A DNA stretch of 64,000 nucleotides from Schumannella luteola (GCF_013408685.1 NZ_JACBZY010000001.1:2790001-2854000), one strand, 5' to 3'; counted from the first letter of the stretch, positions 20,389 through 30,520 are shown. Notes: a model not told the origin generated them from the sequence alone. A program made the numbers and translations.

Positions 20389-20417
20389 AACGACTCGACA
20401 CCCGGGATGGACCGCGC

Positions 20418-22037
20418 ATGGATCCCCTCGACATCGCCCGCTGGCAGTTCGGCATCACGACCGTCTACCACTTCCTCATGGTGCCGATGACGCTCGGCCT
20501 CGGCCCCGTCGTCGCGATCATGCAGTGGCGCTGGGTGCGCACCGGCGACGCCCGCTGGCTTCGCATGACGAAGTTCTGGGGAAAGATCTACCTGATCAAC
20601 TTCATCATGGGCGTCGCCACCGGCATCGTGCAGGAGTTCCAGTTCGGCATGGCCTGGAGCGAGTACTCGCGCTTCGTCGGCGACGTCTTCGGCGCCCCGC
20701 TCGCGATGGAGGCGCTGCTCGCCTTCTTCTTCGAGTCGATCTTCCTCGGCCTCTGGATCTTCGGCTGGACGCGGCTGCCGAAACGCATCCACCTCGCGAC
20801 GATCTGCATCGCCGTCGCCGGCTCGATCGTCTCGGCGTACTTCATCATCGTCGCGAACTCGTGGATGCAGCATCCCGTCGGCGTCGAGCTCATCGACGGC
20901 CGCCCGGTCATGACCGACGTCGGGGCCGTGCTGACGAACAACACCGCCCTCGCCGCCTACAGCCACGCGCTCTGCGGCGCCGCCGGCGTCGCCGGCGGGC
21001 TGCTCATCGGCATCAGCTGGTACCACCTGTGGCGTCGGCGTCGCGACGGCATCGACACGGTGGATGCGCGGGGTCGCGTCGTCGTCGGGGCGGCGCGCGA
21101 GCTGCCGGGCCGCGACAAGGCCGACCACTCCGTCTGGATCCGCTCGCTGCGCATCGGCGCCGCCGTCGCGATCGTCGGCTTCGGCGGGGTCGCGATCACC
21201 GGCGACATCCAGGGCAAGCTCATGTTCGAGCAGCAGCCGATGAAGATGGCGGCGGCCGAGGCGGCCTGCGAGAACGGCACGAGCTTCTCGGTGCTGACGA
21301 TCGGCGACCTCGGCGCGAAGGACTGCGACGAGCTGACCAACCTGATCGAGATCCCCGGGCTGCTGTCGTTCCTCGCGCACGGCGACTTCGACACCCAGAT
21401 CACCGGCGTCAACTCGCTCATCAGCGAGTACCAGGAGAAGTACGGCACGAACCTGCCCGACAAGGCGATCTACGGCGAGCGCGCCGGCGAGGCGATCGAG
21501 TACGTGCCGCTCATGCCGGTCACCTACTGGGGCTTCCGCATCATGATCGGCTTCGGCGGGCTCGCCGCCTTCGCCGCCGTCGTCGCGCTCTGGCTGACCC
21601 GCAAGGGCACCGTGCCGCGCTCGAAGTGGATCATGCGCCTGGCGGTGCTCGGCATCCTCGCCCCCTTCGGAGCCAACGCGGCCGGGTGGGTGTTCACTGA
21701 GATGGGCCGCCAGCCCTTCGTGGTGGCGCCGAATCCCGACGGCGTCGACGGCGTCTTCATGTTCACGGCCGCGGCGGTCTCGCCGGGCGTCTCGGCGGGC
21801 GAGCTGCTGTTCTCGGTCATCACGCTGACGGCGCTCTACGCGGTGCTGCTGGTGGTCGAGGTGTCGATCCTGGTGCGCTACATCCGCGGCGGCGTGGCGT
21901 CGGCGATGCCGGAGCTGGCGCACGCCGACGGCGGGGATGGCGACCACCGTGACGACCACGACGGACCGGATGACGACGACGGCGCGCATCCCCGCACCGC
22001 GAAGCAGGACGACGGCGTGCTGTCGTTCGCCTACTGA
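20418..22037 (+). CDS. cydA: Cytochrome bd ubiquinol oxidase subunit I
   Basis: Subunit I (539 aa) of the cytochrome bd quinol:O2 oxidase, the high-affinity terminal oxidase of the plasma membrane. Probable haem ligands by comparison with E. coli CydA are His18 (VYHFLM), His183 (SHALCG), Met376 (FRIMIGFG) and Glu428 (FTEMGRQPF). The quinol-site stretch GDIQGKLMFEQQPMKMAAAE is intact, and the Q-loop is of the short type. The last 40 or so residues after the final TM form an unusual Asp/His-rich tail. It starts 30 nt after operator O2. cydB follows after 20 nt with its own GAGGAG, then the fused cydDC. Confidence 0.95.
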   Translation: MDPLDIARWQFGITTVYHFLMVPMTLGLGPVVAIMQWRWVRTGDARWLRMTKFWGKIYLINFIMGVATGIVQEFQFGMAWSEYSRFVGDVFGAPLAMEALLAFFFESIFLGLWIFGWTRLPKRIHLATICIAVAGSIVSAYFIIVANSWMQHPVGVELIDGRPVMTDVGAVLTNNTALAAYSHALCGAAGVAGGLLIGISWYHLWRRRRDGIDTVDARGRVVVGAARELPGRDKADHSVWIRSLRIGAAVAIVGFGGVAITGDIQGKLMFEQQPMKMAAAEAACENGTSFSVLTIGDLGAKDCDELTNLIEIPGLLSFLAHGDFDTQITGVNSLISEYQEKYGTNLPDKAIYGERAGEAIEYVPLMPVTYWGFRIMIGFGGLAAFAAVVALWLTRKGTVPRSKWIMRLAVLGILAPFGANAAGWVFTEMGRQPFVVAPNPDGVDGVFMFTAAAVSPGVSAGELLFSVITLTALYAVLLVVEVSILVRYIRGGVASAMPELAHADGGDGDHRDDHDGPDDDDGAHPRTAKQDDGVLSFAY

Positions 22038-22057
22038 GAGCGCGAGGAGACACCCCC

Positions 22058-23082
<1,025 letters not shown>

Positions 23083-23086
<4 letters not shown>

Positions 23087-26000
23087 GCGACCCGACCCAT
23101 CGAGGACGCGCCCGCGATCGCGGCCGCGCCGAGCCCGGCGTCGGTCGCGACCCGCAGCTGCAGCGCGAGCTGCTGCTGCGCGACCGCCCGCGCCTGATCG
23201 CGCTCACCCTGGTGACCCTGCTGCGCGCGGCCGGAGTGCTGCTGATCGCCGAAGGCCTCGCGCGCGGCATCGTCGCCGCGGTGGCCGGGCAGGTCGGCGG
23301 CCCGATGGAGCTGCCGCTGCTGCTGCTCGCGGGCGGGATCCTCGCCCGCCTGGTGGCGGAGTGGGCGACGCGCGTGGTCGCGGCCCGCACCGGCGCCGCG
23401 ATCAAGGCCGAGCTGCGTGGCGGGCTGCTCGGCGCTCTGCTGCGACCCGGGGTCGACACGCCCCGGGTCGCCCTGCTCGCGGGGCGCCGCCTCGACGAGC
23501 TCGACCGCTACTTCCTCGACGTCGTCCCGGCGACGCTGGGGGTGGCGGTGGTGCCGGCGGCGGTGCTCGTGCGGGTGCTCGGCGCGGATCTGCTCAGCAC
23601 GATCATCCTCGTGCTGACGCTGCCGCTCGTGCCCGTCTTCCTCGCCCTGGTGGGGATGCACACGCGCGACGAGGTCGCGCGGGCGTCGACGGCACTCGAC
23701 CGGCTGGCCGCGCACCTGGTGGAGCTCGCGCGCGGCCTGCCGGTCATCGTCGGGCTGGGTCGGCTCGACGAGCAGCGGGGCGCCCTCGCCGACATCGCCG
23801 AGCGCCATCGACGTGCGACCGTGCGCACCCTGCGCACCGCGTTCCTCTCGGCGCTCGTGCTCGAGCTGATCGCGACGATCTCGGTCGCGGTCGTCGCGGT
23901 CGTGATCGGCATCCGACTCATCAACGGCGGCCTGCCGCTCGAGACCGGACTGCTGGTGCTCGTGCTCGCCCCCGAGTGCTTCGCGCCGTTCCGCGCGCTC
24001 GGCTCGGCGTTCCACGCCGCCGAGGACGGGCTGGATGCGCTGCGTCGCGCCCGCCGGGTCGTCGTCGAGCGGGTCGGCGGCACCCGGCGCGCCACCGCGA
24101 CGCAGACCCTCCGGCTCGTCGACGTCAGCGTGACCTACGCCGCCGCCGAGCCCGGACCAGCGCCGACGCCGGCTCTCGGCGCAGTGAACGCCGAGCATCA
24201 CGGCCCCGGCCTCATCGCGGTGACGGCCCCGAGCGGCGGCGGCAAGTCGACTCTGCTCTCGCTGCTCGCCGACCGCCTCGGCCCCGGCGCGCTCGTCACC
24301 GGCGAGTTCGACGCGCCCGCTCCCGCCGCCGTCGCGCGGCAGCACCCCCGCACGACCGAGCCGCGTGTGCTCGACGAGCTGCTGCTCTGGTCGGAGGGCG
24401 CCGAGACCGAGAGTCGAGTCCTCGCGGAGCGTCTCGGGCTGCTCCCGCTGCTCGCGCACGACCCGGCGACACTGAGCCCGGGCGAGCTGCGACGCCTCGC
24501 GGTCGCGCGCGCGGCGCTGCGCCTCGGCACCGGGGCGCGCATCGCCCTGCTCGACGAGCCGAGCTCCCAACTGGATGCGGCGAGCGCCGCCGCCGTGCGT
24601 GACCTGATCCGCGAGCTGGCCGACGACCATCTCGTGGTGGTCGCCACCCACGATCCGCTTCTCGTCGCGCTCGCCGACGCGCGGTGGAGGCTGGATGACG
24701 CCGCCCCTGGCCTGGATGCCGGCGCACGCGCCTCCGACACGAGCGGCGAGCCCGTCATCCGCCCGGTGCCCCGAGCCACGACGACGCACGCTGCTGACGC
24801 GCTCTCCGTCGATCGTCACGCCACCGCGGGTCCGAGCGCCGCCGTGCGTGCGGTCGATGCCTCCGACGCGTCGAGCCCCTCCAGCTCGTCGCGAGCACGC
24901 CCGCCGCTCACGGCTCTGCTCGCACTGCTCGCCCCCGAGCTGCCCCGTCTGCTCGTCGCCGCCGTGCTCGGCGCCGCGGCCACCGTCGCCGCGGCCGCGC
25001 TCACCGGCGTCTCGGGCTGGCTGATCGTCCGCGCCGGCGAGCACGTCGCGATCATGTACCTGCTCGTCGCGATCGTCGGAGTGCGCTTCTTCGGCATCGC
25101 CCGCGCCGTGCTGCGCTACCTCGAGCGGCTGTTCGGTCACGACGCGGCCCTGCGCGGCGCGGCCCGTCTGCGTGGCCGGCTCTGGTCGGCGCTGGCGTCG
25201 CTCGGTCCCGGGTACCGCCGCGCGACGCGGTCGGGCGAGACCCTCGACATGCTCGTCGGCGTCGCCGACACGGTGCGCGATCTGCTGCCGCGCGTCGTGA
25301 CGCCGGTGCTCGGCGCCGCGCTGTCCCTGGCCGCGTGGATCACCGCCTCGGCGATCGTGCTGCCCGAGTCCCTCGACATCACGATCCCGGCGGCGCTCGT
25401 CGCCCTCGTTGCCGCGCCGATCGTGACGCTGCTCGCCGATCGCGCCGCGACCCGGAAGCTCGAGGTCGAGCGCGCCGAGCTGCTGCGTCGCGCCGCCACG
25501 GTCGGCGACGCCGCCGACGAGCTCGTTCCGGCGGGTCTCGCCGAAGGCGCGCTCACCGGCCTGCGGCGCACCGCCTCGCGTCTCGCCCGCGCCGAGCATC
25601 GGGGAACCGCCGCCGCGGGGGCCGGGTCGGCCGTCGTGCTCGCCGCACTCGGCGCGGCCACGGTCGCCCTGCTCGATCAGGCGGCGCACGCCGTCGCCGT
25701 GGGCGCGATCTCCGGTCCCTTCGTCGCGGTGCTCGCGCTGCTGCCGCTCGCGCTCATCGAGGCGGGGGAGGCGGCGGTGGATGCGGCACGTCGCGCTCCG
25801 GCGCTGGCGGATGCGCTGGGTCGCATCGCAGCCGTGCCGTCGGCCCCGCCGGCCCCGCCGGCATCGGTCCGCAGCGGTGCGGCGACGAAGCCCGTCGGCG
25901 AGCGCGAGGCCGCCACGTCGACGCGCGAGGGCGCACTCGACGGCCGTCCCGCCCTCGTGCTCGACGGCGTGGCGCTGCGCTGGCCGGGTGGTGACCGGGT

Positions 26001-26640
26001 CGTCGACGATCTCGACGCCGTCGCCACCTCCGCGCAGTGGCTCGTGGTCGATGGCCCCTCCGGCTCGGGCAAATCGACTCTGCTCAGTGCCGTGCTCGGC
26101 CAGCTGGCGCCGGAGAAGGGCCGCATCCTGATCCCCGCGGACACCGCGAGGACGACAGCGACCACCGCGCCGACGCCCACGCGCAGCGGCCCCCGTGTGG
26201 CCTGGGCGCCGCAGGACGCGCACGTCTTCGATGCGAGCCTGCGCGCCAACCTGCGTCTGGGTCGTCCCGCCGACGACGCCCCTGACGACGCCGAGCTGCT
26301 GGATGTGCTGCGCCGAGTCCGCCTCGACCGGGTGCTCGACGCCCGCGATGGACTCGACACCCGCGTCGGCGCCGGGGGAGCGGCCCTCTCCGGCGGGGAG
26401 CGGCAGCGCCTCGCCGTCGCCCGCGCCCTGCTCAGCCGCGCCGACGTCGTGCTGATCGACGAGCCGACCGCGCATCTCGATGCCGCGACGGCATCCGCTC
26501 TGCTCGCCGAGCTGCGCACCGCTCTCGAGGGGCGCATCGTGGTGCTCGTCTCGCACGACCCCGACGCCGCCGAGCCCGGCGACCTGCGACTCGCACTCGG
26601 CAGCGGCACGGCGAGCGCCGCGCCCCTCCTCGTGCTCTGA
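23083..26640 (+). CDS. cydDC: Fused CydDC thiol-reductant ABC exporter
   Basis: A 1185-aa ABC exporter in which CydD and CydC, usually two proteins, are one chain. The CydDC transporter exports thiols and is needed to assemble cytochrome bd. The first half is a membrane domain (about 30-340), then an ATPase with Walker A PSGGGKST near residue 385, signature LSPGE and Walker B ALLDEPSS. After a low-complexity Ala/Ser/Thr linker comes a second membrane domain (about 605-890) and a second ATPase with GPSGSGKST near 992, signature LSGGERQRLAVARAL near 1101 and VLIDEPTAHLD near 1124. The ATG overlaps the cydB stop (ATGA). A longer open frame upstream only shadows cydA and cydB. Confidence 0.93.
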
Positions 26641-26769
26641 TCCGCGGCCGCGCGACCCGAGCGGGCGTGCTGCCGCAGCCGTCGGAGCCGTGTTCTGCGC
26701 ATCCCGCCAGGCGATGCGGAGCACCCGCGCGGCGCCCCGAAACACGATGTTCACGCCCGCGCACCCGTC

Positions 26770-26807
26770 GTAACAGACGCGAAACACGGGGACCTCCCCG
26801 GCGAAAC
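26770..26807 (+). promoter_or_regulatory. GlnR-type nitrogen-control box upstream of amt
   Basis: GTAAC-N6-GAAAC-N6-ACCTC-N6-GAAAC has the a1-b1-a2-b2 architecture of actinobacterial GlnR boxes, with only a2 degenerate. It ends 103 nt before the amt start. A further GAAAC-N6-TTCAC lies upstream at 26739-26754 but is out of phase with this site. The rest of 26641-26910 holds no gene that I can support. Confidence 0.75.
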
Positions 26808-26910
26808 CTCCGCTGGTCAGACTGACCGGCGTACCCGAGGCCACTCCGCTCCCTGCACGCGGACGCTCCGGCTCACGGTGCGTTCCTTGCTAAGTGAGAG
26901 AGGTAACACG

Positions 26911-28179
26911 ATGGATCAAGGCAACACCGCCTTCGTGCTCATCTGCGCAGCGCTCGTGCTGCTCATGACCCCGGGCCTGGCCTTCTTCTACGGCGGACTC
27001 GTCAAGGCGAAGAGCGTCATCTCGATGATGATGATGAGCTTCGGCGCGATCGGTCTGGTCGGAGTGCTGTGGGTCGTCTACGGGTACGCGATCGCGTTCA
27101 GCAACAACGTGGGCATCGACGGGGTCTTCGGCCTCGACGTGAACGCCCTGTTCCTGAACAACCAGCTCGAGGTGCCGAAGGATGCGGCGTTCCCGCCGAT
27201 CGCCTTCGTCTCCTTCCAGGCGACCTTCGCGATCATCACCGTCGCGCTGATCTCCGGCGCCATCGCCGACCGCGCCAAGTTCGGCGCGTGGATGATCTTC
27301 GCCGGCATCTGGGTCACGATCGTCTACTTCCCGGTCGCGAGCTGGGTCTTCAACTTCACCCTCGGCAAGGACGGCTCGATCGTCGACGGCGGCTGGATCG
27401 TCTACGGCCTCAGCCAGACTCCGCTCGGCGTCGGCGTGATCGACTTCGCCGGAGGCACCGCGGTGCACATCAACGCGGGTGCCGCGGCCCTCGCCCTGGC
27501 GCTCGTGCTCGGCAAGCGCGTCGGCTTCACCAAGGGCGCCTACGCCCCGCACAACCCGCCCTTCGTGCTCCTCGGCGCCGGTCTGCTCTGGTTCGGCTGG
27601 TTCGGCTTCAACGCCGGCTCCGAGGTCGCCGCCGACGGCGTGGCCGCGGTCGCCTTCCTCAACACGATCGTCGCCCCGGCCGCCGCGCTGCTCGCCTGGA
27701 TCGTCGTCGAGAAGATCAAGGACGGCAAGTCGACCTCGGTCGGCGCCGCGTCGGGTGCCGTCGCCGGTCTGGTCGCGATCACCCCGGCCTGTGCCGCGCT
27801 GACCCCCGGCTGGGCGATCCTGCTCGGCATCGTCGCGGGCGCCGTCTGCGCCCTCGCGATCGACCTCAAGTTCAAGCTCGGCTTCGACGACTCGCTCGAC
27901 GTGGTCGGCGTGCACCTGGTCGGCGGTCTCATCGGAACGCTCTACCTCGGCTTCTTCGCCAACGGCACCGGCCTCATCTTCAGCGGCAGCTTCAACCAGC
28001 TGGCGGTCCAGGCGATCAGCGCCCTCGCGGTGCTCGTCTACAGCTTCGTGCTGGCCTTCGCGATCGGCTTCGTGATCGAGAAGACGATCGGATTCCGCAT
28101 CAAGAACGAAGACGAGGTCGCCGGAATCGACCAGGCGGTGCACGGCGAAGAGGGCTACGTCCTCACCGCCGAGCGCTGA
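26911..28179 (+). CDS. amt: Ammonium transporter
   Basis: Amt/Mep/Rh-family ammonium channel-transporter (422 aa) of the plasma membrane with 11 expected TM segments. The pore histidine pair is present: His186 in GGTAVHINAG and His335 in VGVHLVGG. LWFGWFGFNAGSE is also conserved. The short C-terminal tail includes GIDQAVHGEEGY, the region that usually contacts a PII protein. The ATG at 26911 follows GAGAGAGG. A GlnR-type box about 100 nt upstream predicts induction under nitrogen limitation. No glnK or glnD follows; instead there is a hairpin and then a divergent paralogue. Confidence 0.95.
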   Translation: MDQGNTAFVLICAALVLLMTPGLAFFYGGLVKAKSVISMMMMSFGAIGLVGVLWVVYGYAIAFSNNVGIDGVFGLDVNALFLNNQLEVPKDAAFPPIAFVSFQATFAIITVALISGAIADRAKFGAWMIFAGIWVTIVYFPVASWVFNFTLGKDGSIVDGGWIVYGLSQTPLGVGVIDFAGGTAVHINAGAAALALALVLGKRVGFTKGAYAPHNPPFVLLGAGLLWFGWFGFNAGSEVAADGVAAVAFLNTIVAPAAALLAWIVVEKIKDGKSTSVGAASGAVAGLVAITPACAALTPGWAILLGIVAGAVCALAIDLKFKLGFDDSLDVVGVHLVGGLIGTLYLGFFANGTGLIFSGSFNQLAVQAISALAVLVYSFVLAFAIGFVIEKTIGFRIKNEDEVAGIDQAVHGEEGYVLTAER

Positions 28180-28198
28180 TCCTCAGCTCTCCCTGCAC

Positions 28199-28230
28199 CG
28201 GCGCCCCGGCTCTTCGGAGTCGGGGCGCCG
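28199..28230 (+). terminator. TTCG-tetraloop terminator after amt
   Basis: CGGCGCCCCG pairs with CGGGGCGCCG, and inside it CTC-TTCG-GAG forms a stable tetraloop. It begins 20 nt after the amt stop. It separates amt from the paralogue downstream. Confidence 0.75.
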
Positions 28231-28337
28231 TCGTGTGCGCCGCCGTGTGCGCCGCCGTCGCCGCTGGCCTGCCCGTCGCGTCGCGGCACGGCGGCAGCGC
28301 CCCCGCGCTCTAGTGTCATGACCGGGAGGTCGCGGCG

Positions 28338-29345
28338 ATGAACTGGACTCTGCCGGCCGCGATCCTCGCCGCCGCACTGCTGGCTGCAGCGGCGACCCTG
28401 CTGGTGCGGGCGTCGGTGCGCGTGCCGTTCTGGATCCCGCTCGGCGCCGGCGTCGGCGCGGTCGTCACCACCGCCGCGGTCGCCGCCGTCCTCGGTGGGA
28501 TCCCGCCGCTGTTCGGCGCCACCGTCGCGAGCGCCGCCGCGCCCGTATCGGTGCCCCTCGCCGCCGCTCTCTCGCGCGGACCCCGCCTCGATCTGCGGCA
28601 GCACGTCGCCGTCGCGGTCTGGGCCCTGCTGATCGTGCCGCTCGCCATCGTCGTGCCCGCCCGCGTCGTCGCAGGCTGCCCGCCGACCTCCTGCGTCGTC
28701 GAGGACTTCGGCGGAGCGCTGCCCTTCGTGACCGCGGTCGGCGGCTTCCTGCTCGTGCCGTCCGTGGCGACGATCGGCCGCAACCGGCTTCGCAACGGAT
28801 CGGGCAGTCGTCTCGTCGATCTCCTCGCCGGTCTCGCCGTCGTGCCGCTCTTCGCCGTCTGGCTGGCCGCGGCCGAGGGCGACATCGACGAGTACACCGG
28901 CGGGCTCATCGCGTCGGGTCTCGCGGCGCCGGCGCTCGGCGCGCTCGGGTGGCTCATCGTCGACCGGCTGCGCGGGGTGACGGCGACGACGGGCCGGGCC
29001 CTGCGCATGGGCGCGATGGCCGGGATGGCGATCATCCTGCCCGGCGCGGCCGCGATGACGCCGCCGTGGCTGATCGGGCTCGGTTTCATCGGCGGCTGCG
29101 TCGGCGCCCTCGCCCACGATGCGCGGGCCATCGTCTCCTCGCCGGAGGGCGTGCGTGCGGCCGTCACCGCGCTGACGCTGGGCGCCGTCGGCATGGTCGC
29201 CCCCGGCATCCTCGGCACCGCCATCGGCTTCGTCTTCGCCGCCCGCACCGACGTCACCGGCTCGCAGCTCGTGGCCACCCTCGCGGTCGCCGCGGGCGCG
29301 ACCGCGCTCTCGATCCCGGTCGCGCTGCTCGGCCGTCGGCGCTGA
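28338..29345 (+). CDS. Divergent Amt-like membrane protein without pore histidines
   Basis: A 335-aa polytopic membrane protein that a standard annotation would call hypothetical. It aligns by eye with the neighbouring Amt: its EDFGGALPFVTAVGGFLL matches Amt DFAGGTAVHINAGAAAL, and its GAMAGMAIILPGAAAMTPPW matches Amt GAVAGLVAITPACAALTPGW, in the same order and spacing. At both pore-histidine positions it has other residues (Val or Phe, and Leu or Thr), and it lacks the C-terminal PII-contact tail. It is therefore unlikely to conduct ammonium like Amt. It could be a sensor, a partner subunit, or a transporter of something else. The ATG follows GGGAGG at about 10 nt. Confidence 0.6.
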   Translation: MNWTLPAAILAAALLAAAATLLVRASVRVPFWIPLGAGVGAVVTTAAVAAVLGGIPPLFGATVASAAAPVSVPLAAALSRGPRLDLRQHVAVAVWALLIVPLAIVVPARVVAGCPPTSCVVEDFGGALPFVTAVGGFLLVPSVATIGRNRLRNGSGSRLVDLLAGLAVVPLFAVWLAAAEGDIDEYTGGLIASGLAAPALGALGWLIVDRLRGVTATTGRALRMGAMAGMAIILPGAAAMTPPWLIGLGFIGGCVGALAHDARAIVSSPEGVRAAVTALTLGAVGMVAPGILGTAIGFVFAARTDVTGSQLVATLAVAAGATALSIPVALLGRRR

Positions 29346-29411
29346 TCATCCGCCGCTGATCGCCCGTCCGTCGTCCGGCGCGCAGACGCTCCGCGGTGCG
29401 AGGATCGGCGC

Positions 29412-29906
29412 GTGAGCGACGACGCCCTCCACAGCACGACCGTCCGCTGGACCGACCCGGCCGAGACCGCGGCCGAGATCGGCCGCCTCTCGGGTCTGGA
29501 GTACCTCCGGCGCCTCCGGGATGGCACCCTGCCCGCCCCGCCGATGGGCGCGCTCATCGACGCGGACTTCGCCGAGGTCGAACCCGGCCGCGTCATCGTG
29601 CGGGCGACGCCAGGGGAGCAGCACCTCAACCCGCTCGGCACCGTGCACGGCGGCTTCGTCTGCACGCTGCTCGACACCGTGGCGGGATGCGCCGCGCACT
29701 CGGTGCTCGAGGCCGGCGTCGGCTACACCTCGATCGAGCTGAAGGTGAGCTACCTGCGCGCTGTCGCTCCCGACGGGAGGCCGATCACGGCGACCGGGAC
29801 GGTCACGAAAGCCGGCTCACGGGTCGTGTTCGTGGATGCGGTCGCCGTCGACGCCGAGGGCCGTCCCGTTGCGACGGCGTCCTCATCCCTGCTCGTGCTG
29901 CGCTGA
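29412..29906 (+). CDS. PaaI-family thioesterase
   Basis: Hotdog-fold acyl-CoA thioesterase of 164 aa, PaaI/4HBT family. The core motif HLNPLGTVHGGFVCTLLDT carries the His-Gly-Gly and Asp expected at the active site, and the strand pattern SIELKVSYLRAV follows. It hydrolyses an acyl- or aryl-CoA, but the substrate cannot be inferred. The GTG at 29412 follows GAGGAT by 7 nt, suggesting a leaderless start. It is transcribed alone, before the tRNA cluster. Confidence 0.85.
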   Translation: MSDDALHSTTVRWTDPAETAAEIGRLSGLEYLRRLRDGTLPAPPMGALIDADFAEVEPGRVIVRATPGEQHLNPLGTVHGGFVCTLLDTVAGCAAHSVLEAGVGYTSIELKVSYLRAVAPDGRPITATGTVTKAGSRVVFVDAVAVDAEGRPVATASSSLLVLR

Positions 29907-29911
29907 GGTGG

Positions 29912-29946
29912 GGATCGGGCGCGTCACTGGGATCGAACCAGTGAAC
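29912..29946 (-). pseudogene. tRNA-Val 3'-end remnant
   Basis: On the minus strand TCACTGGTTCGATCCCAGT is identical over 19 nt to the T-arm region of tRNA-Val(GAC) at 30428-30499. Weaker similarity continues (CGCGC then CCGATCCC) into that gene's acceptor end and 3' flank. The 5' half of a tRNA is missing, so it is not functional. It lies beyond the terminator of tRNA-Val(CAC) and in inverted orientation to the intact tRNA-Val(GAC). Confidence 0.6.
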
Positions 29947-29958
29947 CCCGACGACGAC

Positions 29959-29988
29959 GAAAGGCCCCCGACTGCTCGGAGGCCTTTC
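29959..29988 (-). terminator. Terminator of tRNA-Val(CAC)
   Basis: GAAAGGCC and GGCCTTTC form a perfect 8-bp stem with further pairing inside, 10 nt downstream of the minus-strand tRNA-Val. Confidence 0.7.
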
Positions 29989-29997
29989 ATTCTGCGG

Positions 29998-30070
29998 TGG
30001 GCGATACCAGACTCGAACTGATGACCTCTTCCGTGTGAAGGAAGCGCGCTACCAACTGCGCCAATCGCCC
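29998..30070 (-). tRNA. tRNA-Val (CAC)
   Basis: A 73-nt cloverleaf. The acceptor stem is GGGCGAT/ATCGCCC with discriminator A. The D-arm is GCGCAGTTGGTAGCGC. The anticodon arm CTTCC-TTCACAC-GGAAG reads anticodon CAC, and the T-loop is TTCGAGT. CCA is not encoded. It decodes GUG. Confidence 0.92.
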
Positions 30071-30163
30071 GCGGAGATGATTCTGCCACACCTCGGAGAC
30101 CGTTCCCGACCATCCACGTGAACAGTGCCCGCACGGCCCGCGACACGCCCGGGTCTGCCCGTT

Positions 30164-30192
30164 TTGGACACCCGCCACGGATCGGGTACAGT
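30164..30192 (+). promoter_or_regulatory. Promoter of the plus-strand tRNA operon
   Basis: TTGGAC at 30164-30169 and TACAGT at 30187-30192 are separated by exactly 17 bp. This is the best housekeeping-sigma promoter in the cluster. It precedes tRNA-Gly by 33 nt and probably drives Gly-Cys-Val as one transcript. Confidence 0.65.
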
Positions 30193-30225
30193 CATTCTCG
30201 CCCCAAGGGAAACCAGCGGGGCGAT

Positions 30226-30298
30226 GCGGATGTGGCGCAGTTGGTAGCGCACAACCTTGCCAAGGTTGGGGTCGCGAGTTCGAGTCTCGTCATCCGCT
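30226..30298 (+). tRNA. tRNA-Gly (GCC)
   Basis: A 73-nt cloverleaf with acceptor stem GCGGATG/CATCCGC and discriminator T. The anticodon arm CAACC-TTGCCAA-GGTTG gives anticodon GCC, and the T-loop is TTCGAGT. It decodes GGC and GGU and is the first tRNA of a three-gene plus-strand cluster. Confidence 0.93.
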
Positions 30299-30330
30299 CG
30301 AGTGAAGGCTCGCGGTCCAAAGGGCCACCT

Positions 30331-30401
30331 GGTGGCGTGGCCGAGAGGCGAGGCACCGGCCTGCAAAGCCGTTTACACGGGTTCGAATCCCGTCGCCACC
30401 T
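30331..30401 (+). tRNA. tRNA-Cys (GCA)
   Basis: A 71-nt cloverleaf with acceptor stem GGTGGCG/CGCCACC and discriminator T. The anticodon loop CTGCAAA gives GCA, and the T-arm is CGGG-TTCGAAT-CCCG. It lies 32 nt downstream of tRNA-Gly. Confidence 0.93.
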
Positions 30402-30427
30402 CGCTCTCAACTGAATAGCCTGTTTAG

Positions 30428-30499
30428 GCGCGATTGGCGCAGCGGTAGCGCGCTTCCCTGACACGGAAGAGGTCACTGGTTCGATCCCAGTATCGCGCA
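30428..30499 (+). tRNA. tRNA-Val (GAC)
   Basis: A 72-nt cloverleaf with acceptor stem GCGCGAT/ATCGCGC and discriminator A. The anticodon arm CTTCC-CTGACAC-GGAAG gives GAC, which decodes GUC and GUU. The T-arm ACTGG-TTCGATC-CCAGT is the segment duplicated as a remnant at 29912-29946. Confidence 0.93.
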
Positions 30500-30520
30500 C
30501 CCCGATTCCTCACGGATCCC

